Shown here: positions 18,571-29,082 of the stretch, in pieces
Numbering within the stretch: the first letter of the stretch is position 1
Layout: every line of letters starts with the position of its first letter
Assembly: GCA_030068145.1 (NCBI GenBank)
Contig: JAPJBO010000018.1
Coordinates: 372,001-436,000, forward strand
Length of the DNA stretch: 64,000 nucleotides
Origin: Diplonema papillatum
Taxonomy: Eukaryota; Euglenozoa; Diplonemea; Diplonemida; Diplonemidae
Direction of reading: 5' to 3'
The notes under the pieces: model-generated
The model's database searches: none
What the model saw: the letters and a program-made list of their open reading frames with translations, nothing else
What the model was told of the DNA's origin: nothing
Translations under genes and position numbers: made by a program

Positions 18571-19190
18571 GAAAATAAATTAAAAAACTAGACTTTTATA
18601 GACCAGTTCAACCCGGCTGGGGGTCCTCCCAAATCGGCCATAAAAGGCCTTTTCTTTAGTTGAACCCCTGTGGGGTTTGTCCGCCTTTTGTCATGGCCGT
18701 TGCCAGAGCCATACAGGCCCTGGCCCACGGCTTGTTGCCTGGGGTCCTTCAGTTGTGCTGTGGTAGGAACAGCTTTCCTGTCCCTCTTGGGGCCTGCACG
18801 ATGCAGGCGGCGGCGGCTTTCTGTACTTCGCTGTTCTCGAAGTACTTAATCCCCGTTTTTTTTTTTTTTTTTTTTTTTTTTAACGGTAAGCCATGAAGTA
18901 CCCATGTGCTGGCATCTGTGGTTCCTGTCTTTGGCCTTGCTGCGAAAGGGGCCTCCACGCCAGCACCGATGGGGAGATTTTTTTTTCCTTTGCAAGAACG
19001 GGGGACCAAAAGAGAGACCGAAGAAAAACAGAAGGAGACAAAAGATTCACCACAAAAACACATAAGCATGACGAATTTAATCTTTTTTATCCGGGCTGGT
19101 TCAGTTTTGGTGGCGGACCACCTGCCCTCTTCGATCCGCGGTGGCAAGCCACCTCGCATCTTTGTTTATTCGGTTCCTCCTTACAGAGGG
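18571..19190. other. No gene recognised; poly-T tract
   Basis: Contains a 25-base T run (18857-18881) and scattered open frames without motifs. It probably belongs to the DNA-transposon nest on its right, but no terminus could be placed. Confidence 0.35.
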
Positions 19191-19257
19191 GTCTGCCCCT
19201 CCTGTGCCTGTCCCGCCTGTTGGAGGTGGTGCTACTCCACCTCTTCCTCCCTTGGAA

Positions 19258-21124
19258 CCATCTTGGATCACCGCTTTTAACCAAGACTTTGTTCGGCATT
19301 CGGCTGAACCTTTCCTTTTCCCTCACCTCCTGGATGGTGTCGCGGTACCGTCCCATCCTTTGTGTACTCGCCCTGAGGAAGAAGAACAAGTCAGTCCCTC
19401 AGGCTGTTGACACAACTGAGAACGTCAAAGGTGAGTATGGCAGCCCAGACAACTGCCAGTTGCAGTTTGTGAGAACTGCACCACACGTACACAGCGAAGG
19501 CATTGTACTCCCACTTCAGCCTTGCCTGAACCCCTCCAAACTCACCGCTCATGGTATTCGTGCCATCAAGTGCAATCGCCACGAACTTTTCTGCGGGAAC
19601 AGGGGCCCCCAAGGGCGGCACCGCCGCGTCCTGAGCGAGTTCCTCTGGTGGGAGACGGTACCGCAGGCGCTTGATGAGCTGCTTAGTGACACTTGCGGCA
19701 TCCTTGCCAGCATCTAATGGAAGCATGCACCAAAAGACGTCCCACACCCCGCGCTCCGATGTTCCACGAAGGAAGATGGAGAGTTCCTCTTGGTGCTTCA
19801 CATTCTCCGTCTCATCAGCCAAAATTGCGAGATACGGCGATTTCTTCACTCGCTCTTCAATTTCGGTCCTCAGGACCCAGTCGATTGCCTCCAGGATTTG
19901 AGTGGCAATGTTGGTGCTCGTGTAGGTTGCATTACGGGTGGAAGACACAAAGCTCCGGAGATCTGTGTCGGTTCGGGTGATGAGACGGATCAGGGGCTCG
20001 TAGTTGGTTGTGTGGGCTATCCCCTCCTTGACGAGAAAATAGAGCACGCAAACCAGCTTCATGAGCTGGAGACGGTTTTCCTGCACTGCGGCCTTTCGCA
20101 AACCCCCCAAACCCACGCCGGTCAATCGGTGCATTTCTGCCTCTGCAGCTGCCTTGTGAGAGGCGGTGTTCCCATGGGACGTAGATCGTTCCCCGAGTTT
20201 GTCCATGTTCACAAACGGGGTTTCAATCCACTTTTCTGCAGCACTCCCGGTCTTCTTTCCCCCCATTCCTCGGAGAAGCATCCGGTGGTGCCGGCACAGC
20301 GCACAGTAGTAGCCGTGCCGCCCCGCGACAAGCCACGAATAGCGAGCTTTGACTTTTGCAAACCGTTCGTCGTTGGCCCAGTCATCGCTCGCATCGGAAT
20401 CCTCATCCTTCTCATCGACGCAGCTTTCGAGGTCTTCAACGACAACGCTCTGATCCAATAACCGCGAGACCTCAAGATCCCACTGCTCATACGAAGCGAT
20501 AGGTTGAACAGGGTCCTTCGTCTCTTTCTTCTTTCTTGCTGCCGCTCTTTCGTGCGGAGGCACAGTTCGTTCCGACACCGGTATGAATGTCTTCGGTTCT
20601 GCACTCCACTCAAAACCCTCCTCTCCTTCTGCTTTTCCCGCCCAAAGAACGTCGTCAGTGACCCCTGGAAACTGACACCGCAGCTGCTTTTTGCTCACCT
20701 TCGTGTGCCACTTCTTTGAGCTCTGCGACGTTCTCGAAGCCTGCGAGGCGGCGGAGTCGTAGCCCTCGGATGCTTTGTCGGCGTCGGGCAGTGGTGCTTG
20801 CTGCGTGGCCTGCTGCTGACGTTTCGGTCCTTTGTCGTGTTCCTGGACTCGAGCCATGAAAGCAGCTTTCTTGAGGTACCCGATCCCTGTTCTCTTCCAC
20901 GTCAAACCCCGCAGTTTTCCTTGCTCTTCCAACAACACTGCCGACCAAGCCATGTAGTTATGGAGGATCTGCTGGTTTGCTGGGGGGGGCGGTGGTGCTC
21001 CTCCACCTCTCCCTCCCTTGGGGGTTGTTGGAGGCGGGTCTCCTCCTCCTCCGGACATGCTGCCTTTCGGGCAGCTGCCTTGCGCTTTCGGCTTTTTCCT
21101 TTTTTTTCTTTTTTTTTTTACCAA
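19258..21124 (-). pseudogene. hAT-type transposase, frameshifted and truncated
   Basis: The main frame (21124-19391, 577 aa) starts with a Lys-rich/Gly-Pro-rich leader (SMSGGGGDPPPTTPKGG), then an acidic region, then the hAT catalytic core. The first Asp lies in LAILADETENVKHQEEL, the second in IALDGTNTMSGEFGG, and CSSHKLQLA follows. After a stop at 19391 the protein resumes in another frame (19389-19258: FFFLRASTQRMGRYRDTIQ to KSGDPRW). It then breaks off before the third catalytic acid and the C-terminal dimerisation domain. The next bases (19198-19252) repeat part of the Gly/Pro leader in the same orientation, so a second copy or rearrangement abuts here. Non-autonomous. Confidence 0.85.
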
Positions 21125-21355
21125 ACATGCAATGTTGGAGGAAATAAGAACGCGTCACAGGCCTTCCACGGCGTTTCCTTGCGCCCTGTACCAAGAAACA
21201 AACGTCCAGGGCAAAGCGTTCAACGAAAAACAATTCCCTCCCCTCATCATTTTCCGGTTTCAACCGTGGTTAGCCCCGTTTCCTGGCCTCGGGCTCCCTT
21301 TGCCTTTGCCGTGGTTGTTCTTGTCCCTTCTTCCTTGTTTTGTTATACGACTATA
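21105..21355 (-). repeat. Shared 5' leader of the transposon family, copy 1
   Basis: Nearly identical to 26055-26328 and clearly but more distantly related to 32180-32390. Marker strings are ACCAAACATGCAATG, GTTCAACGAAAA and TTGTTATACGACTATATA. It precedes two unrelated reading frames, the hAT transposase here and the ORF at 25138-26208, and probably carries their promoter. Confidence 0.85.
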
Positions 21356-21681
21356 TATGAGTCGATGCCAAAAGGGGGGGGGGGGGGGGGGTTTGGGCGG
21401 AAAAATCCCCGCATAGTTCACCAGGGTCTGACGGGTACTGAGGCCCCATAGCCTTCCTAAAACATGATTCTGCGTTCAAATACGCCCTCAGAAGCCTCCG
21501 GAGAGCCATCTATGATGTCCAAAATGCGTTTTTGTGGGTTTTGGGGGGGTCCCCTGTCTGCTGGCCGTACACCGCTATAGTAGACACATATGCGACCTGA
21601 TGCTATGTCGCTCCTCAGAGCAAGATCCCAGCCTGAACACATGTTTTCGGCGTTCTCTAGCACTCTCCAGGTGCATTAGAC
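21353..21681. repeat. Single arm of the foldback element (copy at 50275-51884)
   Basis: Starts TGAGTCGATGCCAAAAGG plus a long G run and matches the left arm of the foldback element for ~330 bp, up to CTCCAGGTGCATTAGAC. It is cut there by the terminus of the hAT element at 21682. Confidence 0.85.
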
Positions 21682-24600
21682 CAGGGGTTAAGTTAGGATT
21701 TTCTTTTTAGCTCTATTCCCGGTTTTCCCGGTTTTTGCCTGTCAGCGCTGCACTGCGGTTCGGACGCGTTCCCGGCCCTCATTCGCATCCCCGGGGCCAC
21801 GTTTCCGGCCTGCGGCGGCATCGGCCTTCGGCCGCGCCTCCTTGCCCTACACATGTACCCGCCATTTCACCAGCGATGCTGCAACGTGGTAACACCATGC
21901 CGCTGCGCCCAAGCGTGCCCGCTCAGTTGCAAAACAGAGAACGGGAGAAGCCTACAGGTGCAACAAGTAAACTGCAAGTCAGGGGAGGAAACAGCAGAGA
22001 CCCAAACAGGGAGGTAGACGATGGCTTCGGAATCTTTGTTTACGTGTAGCAATACCGCTGGTCATCAGATCCACCAGCTCTTTTCACAACTCTTTCTCAG
22101 GGTCATGGCGTGTTCTTGGGCAGCTTTGAGGTCTTCGAGAGACGTATATGCAAGCTTTCTTTCCCCAGAAGTAAAGGTCTCTACGTACGAGGAAAGAACG
22201 TCATTTGGAATGCCATCCGCGGTGATGCTTCCTTCGGTGGATACGGTCATGTACCCCTGAAGGCTCGTATCATTCAGCCTGCTGCTGAGTCGGTCCTTCA
22301 CAAGGCGAAGCTTGGAGAAAAGACGCTCAGCACCAGCAGTTGTGAGAGGTATTGCGAGTGGTATTGTGAGGAGGCGTGCGGTATGCGGATACGCCAAGCG
22401 ATTTGCAGTTTCCCGGAGGAACGCACGGATGATTTCTGAGAACGAGCACACAGCCAGATCGACGGAATGTACCGTTTCCTTGATGGCAGGAAGCACGTGA
22501 CACAGCTCTTCCTCAAGCCCGGCCTTCACTTCAGACGAGAAGTATGGTGGCGAAACGGCTGTGTTGACGACCCTTCCATCATCCTGCATGAGCTGAAAAC
22601 TCTTTCCTTCGCAATAGTGCGCCGTCAAGACATCGAGTTTGGATCTTGCCAGCACAAGGTCGTCGTAGTTGGGGTTCCGAGGGTCGTAGATGCCGAAGGC
22701 AGCAAGTGTTTCGAACTCATTCATGCGAGACAAGAGCTCCGTCTTCAGGTCGCGCAGGAACGGTGCCCCAGTTTCCGAATGGTAGTGTTCAACAGTTTGT
22801 GCGGTGGCTTGTTGTTGGCTTTGAGCATCGTTAATAACAACCCAACAACCGGAGTACCGTGGAAATGACTGCGGAGAATCAGCCAGCCGCGCGATCTTGT
22901 TGGTGTAGTGCCTGGCAATTGTTGTTATGTCGCAGAAACAAAGTTTGGGGTACTGCAGGCAGCGGGAGAACGCTCCCATGACGTTCATTACCTCCTCCAT
23001 CAAGAACAGCCCTACGAGGTTGCTTATGTTGCGGTATTTCTGCCGCATCTCGACGGCCTTTTCGCTTTCGAGTTTCTCGAAGCAGAGAATTACGCCCTTG
23101 AGACACGATGTGATGGCTTGAGCACACCGCTCATGCGAACACCAACGGGTATCTCCAACTGCACAGAGTTCACGCTCCCGCCAGAAGCCATATGCATCGA
23201 GAGCCGTCACAGCAGTTTGGCATTCGTGAAAAGTGCGCAGTTTGCCGGTGTTGTCGCCTCGCCCGCGGTAGAGGGTGTTGTATGTGTTTGCGACCATCTC
23301 GTAGCACTCTGCCATGGTGGGGTTGGCTTTGACAACATGAGCAGCGACAAGGTTCAAAGCATGCCCCCGACAGCCAGCCCAGAGGAGAAATGGGGCCTTG
23401 CTTATCTTCATTCGCAGTTGCACACCCTTTTTTCCACCAGACATGGTGTTGCATCCGTCAGTAGCAAGTGCAACAACCTTGTGCCAGAAGTCGGGTCCAA
23501 GATCTTGTGTTTCCCGCTGAAGTAAGTTGGCGATGTTCTCAGCTGACTGGCCGTCCCGCAAGGGAGTAATCCTCCAGAAGACCTCCTCGGTTTCGAACGT
23601 CGTGGGGTTAACAACTCGAACAAGGATGGCATGCTGCGAAAGGCGAGTCACGTCTTGCGTTTCGTCCGTTATGATGCTGCAGAACGGGGACTGACGGACT
23701 TTTTGACGCGTTGATGCTTCGGTTTTCTGGCACATGATCTTGAGCGTCTCAGCGACAATGTCGGATGACGTCAGGTTGTTGTAAGTTGCTGTGAACTCCT
23801 TCAACTCCGGGTCCGTGTAGCCGTCACGCTCCCGAAGCTGCGACATGGTCGTGTACAGTGCCCGGTTCCAAGAACAGCAATACTGGATGTCATGGAACAC
23901 ACGGCAGAGCACCTGGGTGTTGATCAGCATCTTCACTTGACTGTTAATCCACTTCTGCTCATAGGCCGTTGAACGAATTCGACCAGCGTTGCCGTACTGA
24001 AGCAGGGATCGCTCCTTCGAGAGCCAGTCACGCCACTTTTCGCTGTGCTTTGAGCGCGTTCCGCTCGTGTGTTCCTTGCCCCGCGAGGTTAAGCGGCATG
24101 CGACCTCCCTCCAAGGGAGAGCACGCCCTGAAAACGGACCCCTTGCGCTTTCCGCAAAACACGCACGACACACAAGCCCCTCGGAAGTCGGTTTCGCCCA
24201 CGCATGACTCTCTCGAAGCATGGTCATCAGCCGTGTGTCATTTGCAATCGTGGGAGGAATGAGCGGGATTTCATCCTGGAGCGGAAAGGACAGTGCGCCT
24301 GACGCAGGGGCAGCGTAGCGTTGCGGAACGAGGACGTCTTCGACGAAAGCATAGAGTTCGTGTTTGTGCAGAGTCGGATGTGCACAGGGGTTCGTCGTCC
24401 GCTCAGCACGAGTGGTGTACCCCGACTTGCGACTGCGACTCTTGACAGCCTCAATAACCGCCGCATCCGGTTCTTCATCAGCTTCCCTGTTCATTTCAGC
24501 TTGAACAATGGCAATTCCTGGAAGGGCAGGTTCCGCAGCTGGTGCTTCTTGCGTGGCGATGGGAATGACCTGCTCAACTTGCGCCGCCGCCGCCCGCTCC

Positions 24601-25152
24601 GCGCGCCTTCGCTGCTCGTCTGATCGCGATTCCGCCACAAGCGCAGTCCATGGCTTGCGGCTGTGCTCAGGCTTCGCGTCATCCTCGGCAGCGAGCTTGT
24701 CGAACTCTTGCATCCACTCCACAAGCACGTTGTTGTTCAGTGGCTGATGGTGCGCGAAACGACGAACCCTTCCTTGGTGGCAAAGAAAGGCGTGCAGGTT
24801 GCTGAACCTATCCTTACACGGATACCCAGCAGCTGTCCATGTTGCATACTCAACGTTGTAGTCAACGCCCAGCTCCTCTGAGGCGGTCCCCCTGATCTTC
24901 CTTCGTGAGAAACCGAAGCTGCCCAGATGCGCCTGGATCGCTGTTCGCTTTGCCATGACTTTGTGAATCCCCCACCCTGGTATGTAGTGCAGTGCAGTGC
25001 AGAATAGTAGTGCACTGCAGCAGTGCAGTGTAGTAGTGAACAAGCCGGTTCCGGGCTGGGGCGAATTCCACTTTTTTTTTTTTTTTTCCAAAACCGGGTT
25101 TAGCCGAAAGCCGGTTTTGGAAACCGGAAAACCGGCCCTAACTTAAACCCTG
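21682..25152 (-). mobile_element. hAT DNA transposon with CAGGG-type terminal inverted repeats
   Basis: The left end CAGGGGTTAAGTTAGG and the right end (complement CAGGGTTTAAGTTAGG) match at 15 of 16 bases, and both have CCGGTTTT-rich subterminal repeats. The length of 3471 bp with one large transposase gene suits an autonomous hAT element. The flanking 8-mers (CATTAGAC left, GTTATACG right) do not match, so the expected target duplication is missing. The left flank is a broken foldback arm and the right flank a broken ORF, which suggests recombination between elements after insertion. Confidence 0.85.
22065..24956 (-). CDS. hAT family transposase
   Basis: 963 aa from the ATG at 24956 (MAKRTAIQAHLG). 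The frame is open 45 residues further upstream, but that part is low-complexity leader. An N-terminal TTF/BED-like zinc region (LVCRACFAESARGPFSG, REVACRL, SGTRSKHSEKW) binds transposon ends in this family. The catalytic core has D431 (IITDETQD), D500 (ATDGCNTMSGG) and E877 (AGAERLFSKLRL), with CRGHALNLVA between the second Asp and the Glu. The C-terminal hAT dimerisation segment is complete (RLSSRLNDTSLQG). All three acidic residues are intact and there is no internal stop, so the enzyme may still be functional. It excises and integrates DNA in the nucleus. Confidence 0.92.
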   Translation of the reverse strand: MAKRTAIQAHLGSFGFSRRKIRGTASEELGVDYNVEYATWTAAGYPCKDRFSNLHAFLCHQGRVRRFAHHQPLNNNVLVEWMQEFDKLAAEDDAKPEHSRKPWTALVAESRSDEQRRRAERAAAAQVEQVIPIATQEAPAAEPALPGIAIVQAEMNREADEEPDAAVIEAVKSRSRKSGYTTRAERTTNPCAHPTLHKHELYAFVEDVLVPQRYAAPASGALSFPLQDEIPLIPPTIANDTRLMTMLRESHAWAKPTSEGLVCRACFAESARGPFSGRALPWREVACRLTSRGKEHTSGTRSKHSEKWRDWLSKERSLLQYGNAGRIRSTAYEQKWINSQVKMLINTQVLCRVFHDIQYCCSWNRALYTTMSQLRERDGYTDPELKEFTATYNNLTSSDIVAETLKIMCQKTEASTRQKVRQSPFCSIITDETQDVTRLSQHAILVRVVNPTTFETEEVFWRITPLRDGQSAENIANLLQRETQDLGPDFWHKVVALATDGCNTMSGGKKGVQLRMKISKAPFLLWAGCRGHALNLVAAHVVKANPTMAECYEMVANTYNTLYRGRGDNTGKLRTFHECQTAVTALDAYGFWRERELCAVGDTRWCSHERCAQAITSCLKGVILCFEKLESEKAVEMRQKYRNISNLVGLFLMEEVMNVMGAFSRCLQYPKLCFCDITTIARHYTNKIARLADSPQSFPRYSGCWVVINDAQSQQQATAQTVEHYHSETGAPFLRDLKTELLSRMNEFETLAAFGIYDPRNPNYDDLVLARSKLDVLTAHYCEGKSFQLMQDDGRVVNTAVSPPYFSSEVKAGLEEELCHVLPAIKETVHSVDLAVCSFSEIIRAFLRETANRLAYPHTARLLTIPLAIPLTTAGAERLFSKLRLVKDRLSSRLNDTSLQGYMTVSTEGSITADGIPNDVLSSYVETFTSGERKLAYTSLEDLKAAQEHAMTLRKSCEKSWWI

Positions 25153-26208
25153 GTTATACGCATCTCTTTGTCGTGTGGCTGCCGCCTGATGCAGTTGTAC
25201 CTCCATGAGCTGATGCAGCATGATGCTAACAGCACTCTTCACGTTTGCGGGAATGCGAGGCTCGTCCAGGACGCTGAGGAGATAGAACGGGTTGCTGTTT
25301 GCATGCCAGTACTGCGAGGTCAGCGACTCCCTGTTCTTGGAGATATACTCCCTCAGGCGATTTTGGATGGTGGCCCCTTCCGCACACGTGTCGCATACAT
25401 CTGTCCGTCGTGAGATGTGCTGAAACTGGGCACCACGCAGCCGGCGATATGTCGTGTACGACACATCGTCCTTCATCTCACTCTGTTCGTAAACAAGCTT
25501 GAACGGTACAAGCATGTTTTGTGCCACGACCGCAGTACTTTCAGTTGAAAGCCGCTTCACCACGCGAGATGTGGGCGATGCCAATTGTTCGTGGTCCTCA
25601 TTAACCTGCTGCCTGGCTTCTGGTGTGGCAATCAACGGCCTCCCGCCACGGGAAATGTCGCCATCTTGGTGTCTGTTGGACCACAGTTTCTCCCCTACAG
25701 TCATTCCAACCTTTTCATATCGTGCCCGAGCCCAACCCAGACTACGTACGATATTGCGACGTGTCGGCTCATGAGAGATGCTGTTGAACGCATCCGGGAA
25801 AGTGCCAGATAGTTTCTGCCAGATACGGACGTGGTCGTCTTCTCCCCACATAGACAGCAAGAAACCAATGTGGTCTTCGCCCGCAATCTTGTTCAAGAAC
25901 GCTTTTGTTACCTGTGCCTGTCCCGCCTGTTGGAGGTGGTGCTCCTCCACCTCTCCCTCCCTTGGGGGTTGTTGGAGGCGGGTCTCCTCCTCCTCCGGAC
26001 ATGCTGCCTTTCGGGCAGCTGCCTTGCGCTTTCGGCTGTTTTCTTTTTTTTTCTTCTTTTTTTTACCAAACATGCAATGTCGGAGGAAATAAGAACGCGT
26101 CACAGGCCTTCCACGGCGTTTCCTTGCGCCCTGTACCAAGAAACTAACGTCCAGGGCAAAGCGTTCAACGAAAAACAATTCCCTCCCCTCATCATTTTCC
26201 GGTTTCAA
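25138..26208 (-). CDS. Unrecognised transposon-associated ORF sharing the hAT leader, cut by the hAT insertion
   Basis: 356 aa. The first ~95 residues come from the leader that also precedes the transposase at 19258-21124, but here it is read in a different frame (RKRKAAARKAACPEEEET). Then follows a protein-like body with a possible DNA-binding or zinc region: SYTTYRRLRGAQFQHISRR then TDVCDTC. The TDxCDxC pattern recalls the region before the catalytic domain in several eukaryotic transposase-like proteins, but I cannot name the family. Its last codons (NQGLS) and stop are contributed by the terminus of the hAT element at 25152, so the natural C-terminus, possibly with the catalytic part, is lost. 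Confidence 0.5.
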   Translation of the reverse strand: MKPENDEGRELFFVERFALDVSFLVQGARKRRGRPVTRSYFLRHCMFGKKKKKKKENSRKRKAAARKAACPEEEETRLQQPPREGEVEEHHLQQAGQAQVTKAFLNKIAGEDHIGFLLSMWGEDDHVRIWQKLSGTFPDAFNSISHEPTRRNIVRSLGWARARYEKVGMTVGEKLWSNRHQDGDISRGGRPLIATPEARQQVNEDHEQLASPTSRVVKRLSTESTAVVAQNMLVPFKLVYEQSEMKDDVSYTTYRRLRGAQFQHISRRTDVCDTCAEGATIQNRLREYISKNRESLTSQYWHANSNPFYLLSVLDEPRIPANVKSAVSIMLHQLMEVQLHQAAATRQRDAYNQGLS

Positions 26209-26328
26209 CCGTGGTTAGCCAGTGACGCGTCTTATTTTCCCCGTTTCTGGCCTCGGGCTCCCTTTGCCTTTGCCGTGGTTGTTCTTGTCCCTTCTTCCTT
26301 GTTTTGTTATACGACTATATATGTATTA
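26055..26328 (-). repeat. Shared 5' leader of the transposon family, copy 2
   Basis: Almost identical to 21105-21355. It has ~15 extra bp (GTGACGCGTCTTATT) near 26222 and a different A/T run length, which shifts the reading frame of the leader. Confidence 0.85.
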
Positions 26329-26329
26329 G

Positions 26330-26612
26330 AACACGGGATTTTGCCGAAGGGAAGTCGAGTCAGCATCGAAGTGCTGCACACGTTCATGGCGGAGGTCATG
26401 GACGAGAGACGACGGCTGGAGAGGGAAGGAAGAGACCGGGCGGTCGGCCACCCCTGGAGACAACTGCACCCCGACGACTGCCCCCCGCGCCGACTGAATT
26501 TCGAAGCGATCGCTGGACCGGGGACCTTCGCGGCGGTCGGAGGAGAGAGGTGGTTCCGGGCGCTGCAACATTGGCTGGATGGGATGTGCTGGTCGGTAGC
26601 GGGTGACGTTTC
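26330..26612 (+). pseudogene. Short LINE ORF2 fragment
   Basis: Matches the full LINE at about 16943-17226 (GAACACGGGATT to GTAGCGGGTGACGT), with more differences than the two long copies show, for example AGTCGAGTCAGCATCG against AGTCGGATCAACATCG. It has neither LINE end and abuts the transposon leader directly. It is an older piece captured or left behind in the nest. Confidence 0.88.
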
Positions 26613-26639
26613 GTTTCCACCTGCCAGACGACTCTGACA

Positions 26640-27475
26640 CACTGCGAGAGGCTACTTTTAGGGACAAGAACGATGCGAAAGATGCTGTATTTGCATACGC
26701 CCGATCTGTGATGAAAGAATAAATAAGGGTTTGGCGAGCACACTGATCTACTCGAAGAAGAGCACGAGTCAGTGTCAATGAACGCTGCACCTGGGGTGTG
26801 ATTCAGATGCGTCTTGAGTGCTGAAGTTCAGTGTGGCACCGCTGCCTACTTTTTTTGTTGTACACGACCGTGGGCACGGCTTGTGGCACAGGACCTTTGG
26901 CCAGATCCGGCGCAAGGTTCTCATGCACGAGATCAGGCCAGTGTAGCGCTGTTTGTACTTTGCCTGGCTCGCCGTGCCCAGCAACTCGTTTTCCCGAGCT
27001 TCGGCGGCGAGTCTCGCAACATCTTTCTGTCTTTGGCATCCTCCCCCCTGAGATCGTGTGTTGGATGTGCCTGAATTGGGACGGAAAACCAAAAGTGTCT
27101 ACAGTGAAGAAAAGTCGCCCACAGTGAAGAAAAGTAGCCTACAAGCGGTGTAGAAAAGTCGGCGGGCAGGTGGAAAACAACTTATCTCTCGGCGAGTATA
27201 TAGCTATGACTCTGGAACCCGGCACTGAGCACCCGATCTAACTGGGGCACGAAAAAGCTCCATGGCGCCCGTCTCACACTGGATTTCAGGCGGCTCTCGC
27301 GCTGTTTCATGTCCAGCGTTCGCACAGCCTTCGAGAAATTAGCAGCTTTGCTCGGTCAAGCATCAACTTCGATGGCGAAGTCAGCAAGCTCTAAATAGTT
27401 TGCCGCCTTTCATAGAACCCAGTGAGAACCCGGCACAAACCCGGCTGAACTTCGTTCGGCGAAATTGATCACACC
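26640..27475. other. No gene recognised
   Basis: Contains two copies of CACAGTGAAGAAAAGT with linkers near 27100-27140. No supported coding region or named repeat otherwise. Confidence 0.4.
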
Positions 27476-27479
27476 ATAG

Positions 27480-27715
27480 TGTGGTATGGTGAGAAAAGCT
27501 ACAGTGAGGCAGTTTGGGACAAGAAATATGGGCTCTTCTGTGGGATGGTGAGAAAAGCTACAGTGAGGCAATTTGGGACACAAGAAATACGGGCTCTTCT
27601 GTGGGATGGTGAGAAAAGCTACAGTGAGGCAATTTGGGACAAGAAATATGGGCTCTTCTGTGGCATGGTGAGAAAAGCTACAGTGAGGCAATTTGGGACA
27701 AGAAATATGGCTCTA
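27480..27715. repeat. ~60-bp tandem repeat, four copies
   Basis: Unit GGTGAGAAAAGCTACAGTGA then GGCAATTTGGGACAAGAAAT, ATGGGCTCTTCTGTGG. The copies are nearly identical and remain open in frame, giving alternating GEKSYSEA and RKATVRQFG peptides. I regard this as a minisatellite rather than a gene because nothing extends it. Confidence 0.85.
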
Positions 27716-29082
27716 CCGCGTTTCAGCATGAAAAACTCATGCAAACCCCTAGAAAAACCACTACTGTGTGGAGGACACCGTACCACACAAATCCTTTCAG
27801 GGCAACAAATCGCTTCTTCCTCGACGAGTGGTGTCCCGCACCCGAATGAGTCGAAACGCCTCCGTGACTTCCCGTGCTGGCCTTCGACACCGGCCCCCGA
27901 CAACACACCCAGTCTGCACCTCTACGTACCGAAGCATCCGAAGGAGCCTGAGAAGCCTGCCTCCGGGGGTATGCGTTTTGTTTCTGAAAGCCTGCCAATA
28001 TTGCGAGAGGAATAGTGAACGAGAACTTGTGTTCGCGCTACTCAGCGGCGGCGGACTTGAAACGCGCAGGAATCGACCGAAGCATGGCACGACGTGGGTT
28101 GAAAGAGTTCGTCGGTAGCGACTTGCGCAGTCTATGGTTGCCGATTTCTGCTGCAATATCACGTTCAAGCCCCTACTCCTGCTGAAACGAAAAAAAGCTG
28201 CGACGGAAGACACACACCCAATTCAGATTGGAGTAATGCCGACACATTCTTGTCGAATGCTTTCGCAGAAGTCGAGATAATCGATCCCTTGTTATGCCAT
28301 GATTATCATTCACAGTGAATGCCTGCTTCGGGCACCATCACCACCATAGAGCACAGGTCTTGAAGCGAGGGGTTTAATCCAGCCTTCTAAATACCAGACA
28401 GAGTTGAGAACTACGAGATGCAAGAAACATGCGGGTCGGGTCGTTTCAGACGGTGTGACGTGGCGAAGCGCTCGCAGGCTCATGGCAGGCACAGCGATCT
28501 TCTACTACCCGTCTTGGACCAAGGAGTCTAATACGTGTGCGAGGCTTAGGGTGTCAAGCCCACAAGCTACACCGAAAGGGAGGAGTTTCTGCTCTTCGTA
28601 TTGTCTGACGAGAACTGCCTTGAAGAAAGGGAGAAGAAAGAAGACGTTTTTGTAACTGATATCACTAGCGCAAGGGATTGTTGAGTGACTGCCTTAAACC
28701 GGGGAAACGAGCTTGGGCGTGACTTAGACTTCTTTGAACCAACCACACCCTGATGGCTGTGTGCAGTGCATCAACTCCCTCAGTGAAACTGTGGAAGTGC
28801 TGATCCTTGAGGACGCAGCACAGTCCGATCCTGATTGGTTACCGGAAAGGGACTTGCGGACAAGTACGTTTGTTGAGACCCGATAGATGGTAAACTATGC
28901 CTGGATAGGACGAATGATGATTATGCCCTGGGATTCTTCAGATTCAAGCTGACAAAGCGTTCCAGTCATCCGTAAACTGGGATTCCTCCATTCCAAGCTC
29001 TTCGACACTGCCCAAAGACACGACTTGTCCTACGGTGCGGGGAAAGAAGAAGTGAACCAACCAAAGGAAGTTCGATTCCTGC
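27716..29082. other. No gene recognised; dispersed repeat copy at 28063-28180
   Basis: 28063-28180 (GACCGAAGCATGGCACGACG, then GTAGCGACTTGCGCAGTCTA) is a diverged copy of a short repeat also seen at 35355-35450 and 61711-61812. The rest shows only short open frames without motifs. Confidence 0.5.

Noticed and set aside
27479..28015. 178-aa plus-strand ORF starting in the 60-bp repeats
   Set aside because: The first half is the minisatellite translated, and the rest has no motif. No start or splice context.
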